Positions 5,362 to 7,860 of a DNA stretch of 7,860 nucleotides are shown here, piece after piece. How positions within the stretch are numbered: the stretch's first letter is position 1; every line of letters begins with the position of its first letter. This stretch comes from an uncultured Pseudomonadaceae bacterium (GTDB lineage Bacteria; Pseudomonadota; Gammaproteobacteria; Pseudomonadales; Pseudomonadaceae), in the NCBI GenBank assembly GCA_947630465.1, contig CANRHT010000090.1, positions 1 to 7,860 on the forward strand. Direction: 5' to 3'. The notes beneath the pieces were generated by a model. That model saw nothing but the letters and a program-made list of their open reading frames with translations, ran no database searches and was not told the DNA's origin. Both the position numbers and the translations under genes were made by a program.

Positions 5362-7860
5362 TCACTCTTGTGGGTTGCTGGACTCATCAGCAAGTGGCTG
5401 TTCACCCTCACCGACGTCATCTTGATTAACATCTGACGCATCTAGACTCGACTCTTCAGCAGACAGCTCTGCATCATCGTCACTGACGCTGGGCTCTTGC
5501 ACGCGCTCAAGGCCGACCAAGGTTTCGTCGCTGGCCAAACGTATTAAGGTTACGCCTTGAGTGTTACGTGACAATGAAGACACTTCATCAACACGGGTAC
5601 GCACTAAGGTGCCTTGGTCAGAAATCAACATGATTTCTTCACCATCCAGTACTTGAATGGCGCCAACTAACTGACCATTACGCTCGCTGCACACCATCGC
5701 AATCACCCCTTGGCCACCACGACGGTAGTTCGGGAACTCAGTAATGGCGGTACGTTTACCGTAACCACGTTCAGATGCGGTGAGAATCTCACTGCCTTCT
5801 TCTGGGATAATCATGGAGATCAGTTTCTGACCTTCAGGTAGACGCATACCACGCACACCGCGCGCCGTACGACCCATCGCACGCACATCGCTTTCCGCAA
5901 AACGTGTCACTTTACCGCCATTAGAGAACAACATCACATCATGAGTGCCGTCAGTAATAGAGGCTGAAATCAAGGTGTCGTCTTCATCCAGCGCTAAGGC
6001 AATTAAGCCTGAAGTCCGTGGACGGCTGAATTGCTCCAGCGGCGTTTTCTTCACAGTACCGTTAGCCGTCGCCATAAAGACGAAGTGATCTTCGGTGTAC
6101 TCGTCAACTGGGAGCATCGCAGTAATGTGCTCGCCTTCATCCAATGGTAATAAATTCACAATTGGACGGCCGCGCGAGGTGCGCGAAGCTTCTGGGATCT
6201 CAAAGGTACGCATCCAGTACACTTTACCTTTGCTGGAGAACAGCAAGAGCGTGGTATGGCTGTTGGCGACTAACAAATGCTCAACATAGTCCTCATCTTT
6301 AACCCCAGTTGCCGCTTTACCGCGACCACCACGGCGCTGCGCATCGTAGGCATCCAGCGGCTGGCTTTTCGCATAACCGAGACGCGAAATTGTGACGACA
6401 CGCTCTTCTTCGGTGATCAGGTCAGCAATGGTCAAATCAACGCGCGATGCGGTGATTTCCGTGCGACGCTCATCGCCATAGTCAGCTTTAACTTTTTCCA
6501 ACTCTTCACGAATCACTTCAAGTAAACGCTCTGGATTACTCAGAATGTTAAGCAACTCGCTGATTTGCAATAGAATTTCTTGGTATTCAGCCAGCAGTTT
6601 CTCGTGTTCTAAACCGGTCAAACGGTGCAGGCGTAAATCAAGAATGGCTTGCGCTTGCTCAGGCGACAGATGGTAAAAACCATCACGCATACCGTACTGC
6701 TCGTCTAAATCTTCCGGACGACTTGATTCAGCGCCAGAACGCTCAACCATGGCCGCCACTGCGCTGGATTCCCAAGCGGTAGCGATCAAACGCTCTTTAG
6801 CTTCTGCAGGGGTCGGCGAGTCTTTGATCATGGCGATCACAGGGTCAATATTTGACAATGCAACGGCTTGACCTTCGAGGATATGACCACGCTCACGCGC
6901 TTTACGCAGCTCAAATACTGTGCGGCGCGTGACCACTTCACGGCGGTGACGGACAAAAACCTCAAGCATATCTTTCAGGTTGAGCAAACGTGGACGGCCA
7001 TCAACCAGCGCAACCACGTTAATACCAAACACACTTTGCATTTGGGTTTGTGCATACAGGTTGTTGAGTACCACTTCTGGCACTTCACCGCGGCGCAGTT
7101 CAATCACTACGCGCATACCGTCTTTGTCAGACTCGTCGCGTAATTCGCTGATGCCTTCCAGTTTCTTTTCTTTAACCAGTTCAGCGATTTTCTCGATTAA
7201 TCGGGCTTTATTCAGCTGGTATGGCAGCTCATTGATAATGATTTGCTGACGGCCGCCGACTTTATCAATGTCTTCAATGGCCGTACGCGCACGCATGTAA
7301 ATGCGACCACGACCGGTGCGATAGGCTTCAATAATGCCGGCGCGACCATTGATAATACCGGCGGTTGGAAAGTCCGGACCTGGAATAAAGTGCATTAAAT
7401 CATCAATGCTAATCTCAGGATTATCAATTAAGGCTAAACAGCCATTGATCACTTCAGTCAGGTTGTGCGGTGGGATATTGGTCGCCATACCAACAGCAAT
7501 ACCGGACGAGCCGTTCACCAACAGGTTCGGGACTTTAGTCGGCAGTACTGCGGGGATCATCTCGGTGCCGTCGTAGTTAGGCACCCAGTCCACAGTTTCT
7601 TTTTCGAGGTCGGCGAGTAACTCATGGGCTAATTTGGTCATTCGCACTTCGGTATAACGCATTGCCGCCGCATTATCACCATCGACAGAACCAAAGTTAC
7701 CTTGGCCATCGACCAATAAGTAACGCAAAGAGAACGGCTGCGCCATGCGGACAATGGTGTCGTAAACAGCTGTATCACCATGCGGGTGATATTTACCGAT
7801 GACGTCACCGACGACACGCGCCGATTTCTTATAGGGTTTATTCCAGTCATTACCCAATTC
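5362..7860 (-). CDS. gyrA: DNA gyrase subunit A (5' end cut off)
   Basis: This is the breakage-reunion subunit of DNA gyrase, which with GyrB introduces negative supercoils. The frame enters at the window edge with GAA TTG and runs to TGA 5364-5362, giving 832 visible codons. By alignment from memory to E. coli GyrA the TTG corresponds to residue 55, so about 54 residues are missing and the full protein would be near 885. Seen: the QRDR motif [10 protein letters not shown] with Thr at position 83 (codon 7771-7773) and Asp at 87 (7759-7761), the wild-type pair of Pseudomonas; AAAMRYTE with catalytic Tyr122; the GyrA-box QRRGGRGK (6316-6339), needed for DNA wrapping; and a second GyrA-box-like YRRGGQGV (5704-5727) in a later blade of the C-terminal beta-pinwheel. 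The last 35 or so residues are an acidic, low-complexity tail as in E. coli GyrA. The start codon and promoter are outside the window. serC follows 8 nt after the stop. Confidence 0.98.
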   Translation of the reverse strand, partial: ELGNDWNKPYKKSARVVGDVIGKYHPHGDTAVYDTIVRMAQPFSLRYLLVDGQGNFGSVDGDNAAAMRYTEVRMTKLAHELLADLEKETVDWVPNYDGTEMIPAVLPTKVPNLLVNGSSGIAVGMATNIPPHNLTEVINGCLALIDNPEISIDDLMHFIPGPDFPTAGIINGRAGIIEAYRTGRGRIYMRARTAIEDIDKVGGRQQIIINELPYQLNKARLIEKIAELVKEKKLEGISELRDESDKDGMRVVIELRRGEVPEVVLNNLYAQTQMQSVFGINVVALVDGRPRLLNLKDMLEVFVRHRREVVTRRTVFELRKARERGHILEGQAVALSNIDPVIAMIKDSPTPAEAKERLIATAWESSAVAAMVERSGAESSRPEDLDEQYGMRDGFYHLSPEQAQAILDLRLHRLTGLEHEKLLAEYQEILLQISELLNILSNPERLLEVIREELEKVKADYGDERRTEITASRVDLTIADLITEEERVVTISRLGYAKSQPLDAYDAQRRGGRGKAATGVKDEDYVEHLLVANSHTTLLLFSSKGKVYWMRTFEIPEASRTSRGRPIVNLLPLDEGEHITAMLPVDEYTEDHFVFMATANGTVKKTPLEQFSRPRTSGLIALALDEDDTLISASITDGTHDVMLFSNGGKVTRFAESDVRAMGRTARGVRGMRLPEGQKLISMIIPEEGSEILTASERGYGKRTAITEFPNYRRGGQGVIAMVCSERNGQLVGAIQVLDGEEIMLISDQGTLVRTRVDEVSSLSRNTQGVTLIRLASDETLVGLERVQEPSVSDDDAELSAEESSLDASDVNQDDVGEGEQPLADESSNPQE

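Noticed and set aside
5354..5365. serC start at the upstream GTG 5365
   Set aside because: It has no convincing Shine-Dalgarno, and the four extra residues do not match the family N-terminus; kept only as an alternative.
7759..7773. Quinolone-resistance change at GyrA position 83 (Thr instead of the E. coli Ser)
   Set aside because: Thr83 with Asp87 is the normal wild-type state in Pseudomonas; resistance would be expected from Ile83 or a changed Asp87.
1..7860. A novel defence, mobile or biosynthetic system
   Set aside because: Every base is accounted for by five conserved core genes and one short gap; there are no repeats, integrase, toxin-antitoxin or unknown genes.

Overview
This window is a chromosomal housekeeping segment from a gammaproteobacterium of the family Pseudomonadaceae. 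All five genes lie on the minus strand, so transcription runs from high to low coordinates: gyrA (5' end cut off by the window edge), serC, pheA, hisC, and a tyrA-aroA fusion (3' end cut off). This order, and in particular the single polypeptide joining prephenate/arogenate dehydrogenase to EPSP synthase, is the hallmark arrangement of Pseudomonas and close relatives, where cmk and rpsA normally follow downstream. The proteins read as close Pseudomonas homologues. The DNA, however, is clearly less GC-rich than typical Pseudomonas, with many TTA, ATT and GAT codons. That suggests a lower-GC member of the family, such as the Thiopseudomonas/Denitrificimonas group. The genus is an inference.

Layout by region: 1-2008 tyrA-aroA (669 codons visible, open at the window edge); 2010-3122 hisC; 3123-3176 the only real intergenic gap, holding a perfect 8-bp stem-loop; 3177-4271 pheA; 4271-5353 serC (a GTG start at 5365 is possible but less likely); 5362-7860 gyrA, lacking about the first 54 codons. 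No stretch over 300 bases lacks a gene, and I see no RNA gene, mobile element, CRISPR array or plus-strand gene.

Four of the five products work in amino-acid metabolism. SerC makes phosphoserine (and serves PLP synthesis). AroA makes EPSP on the route to chorismate. PheA takes chorismate through prephenate to phenylpyruvate. TyrA oxidises prephenate or arogenate towards tyrosine. HisC is a PLP aminotransferase of the histidinol-phosphate family that could supply the aromatic transamination step. Gene joints are tight: gyrA/serC 8 nt apart, serC/pheA overlapping by 1 nt, hisC/tyrA 1 nt apart. This argues for one operon with translational coupling.

I did not find a previously undescribed system. 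The points most worth a second look are in the tyrA-aroA fusion: two in-frame U UUU UUA heptamers near the domain junction, and an internal Shine-Dalgarno plus GTG that could start a free AroA. The pheA-hisC hairpin and a compact GyrA C-terminal domain are also worth checking.
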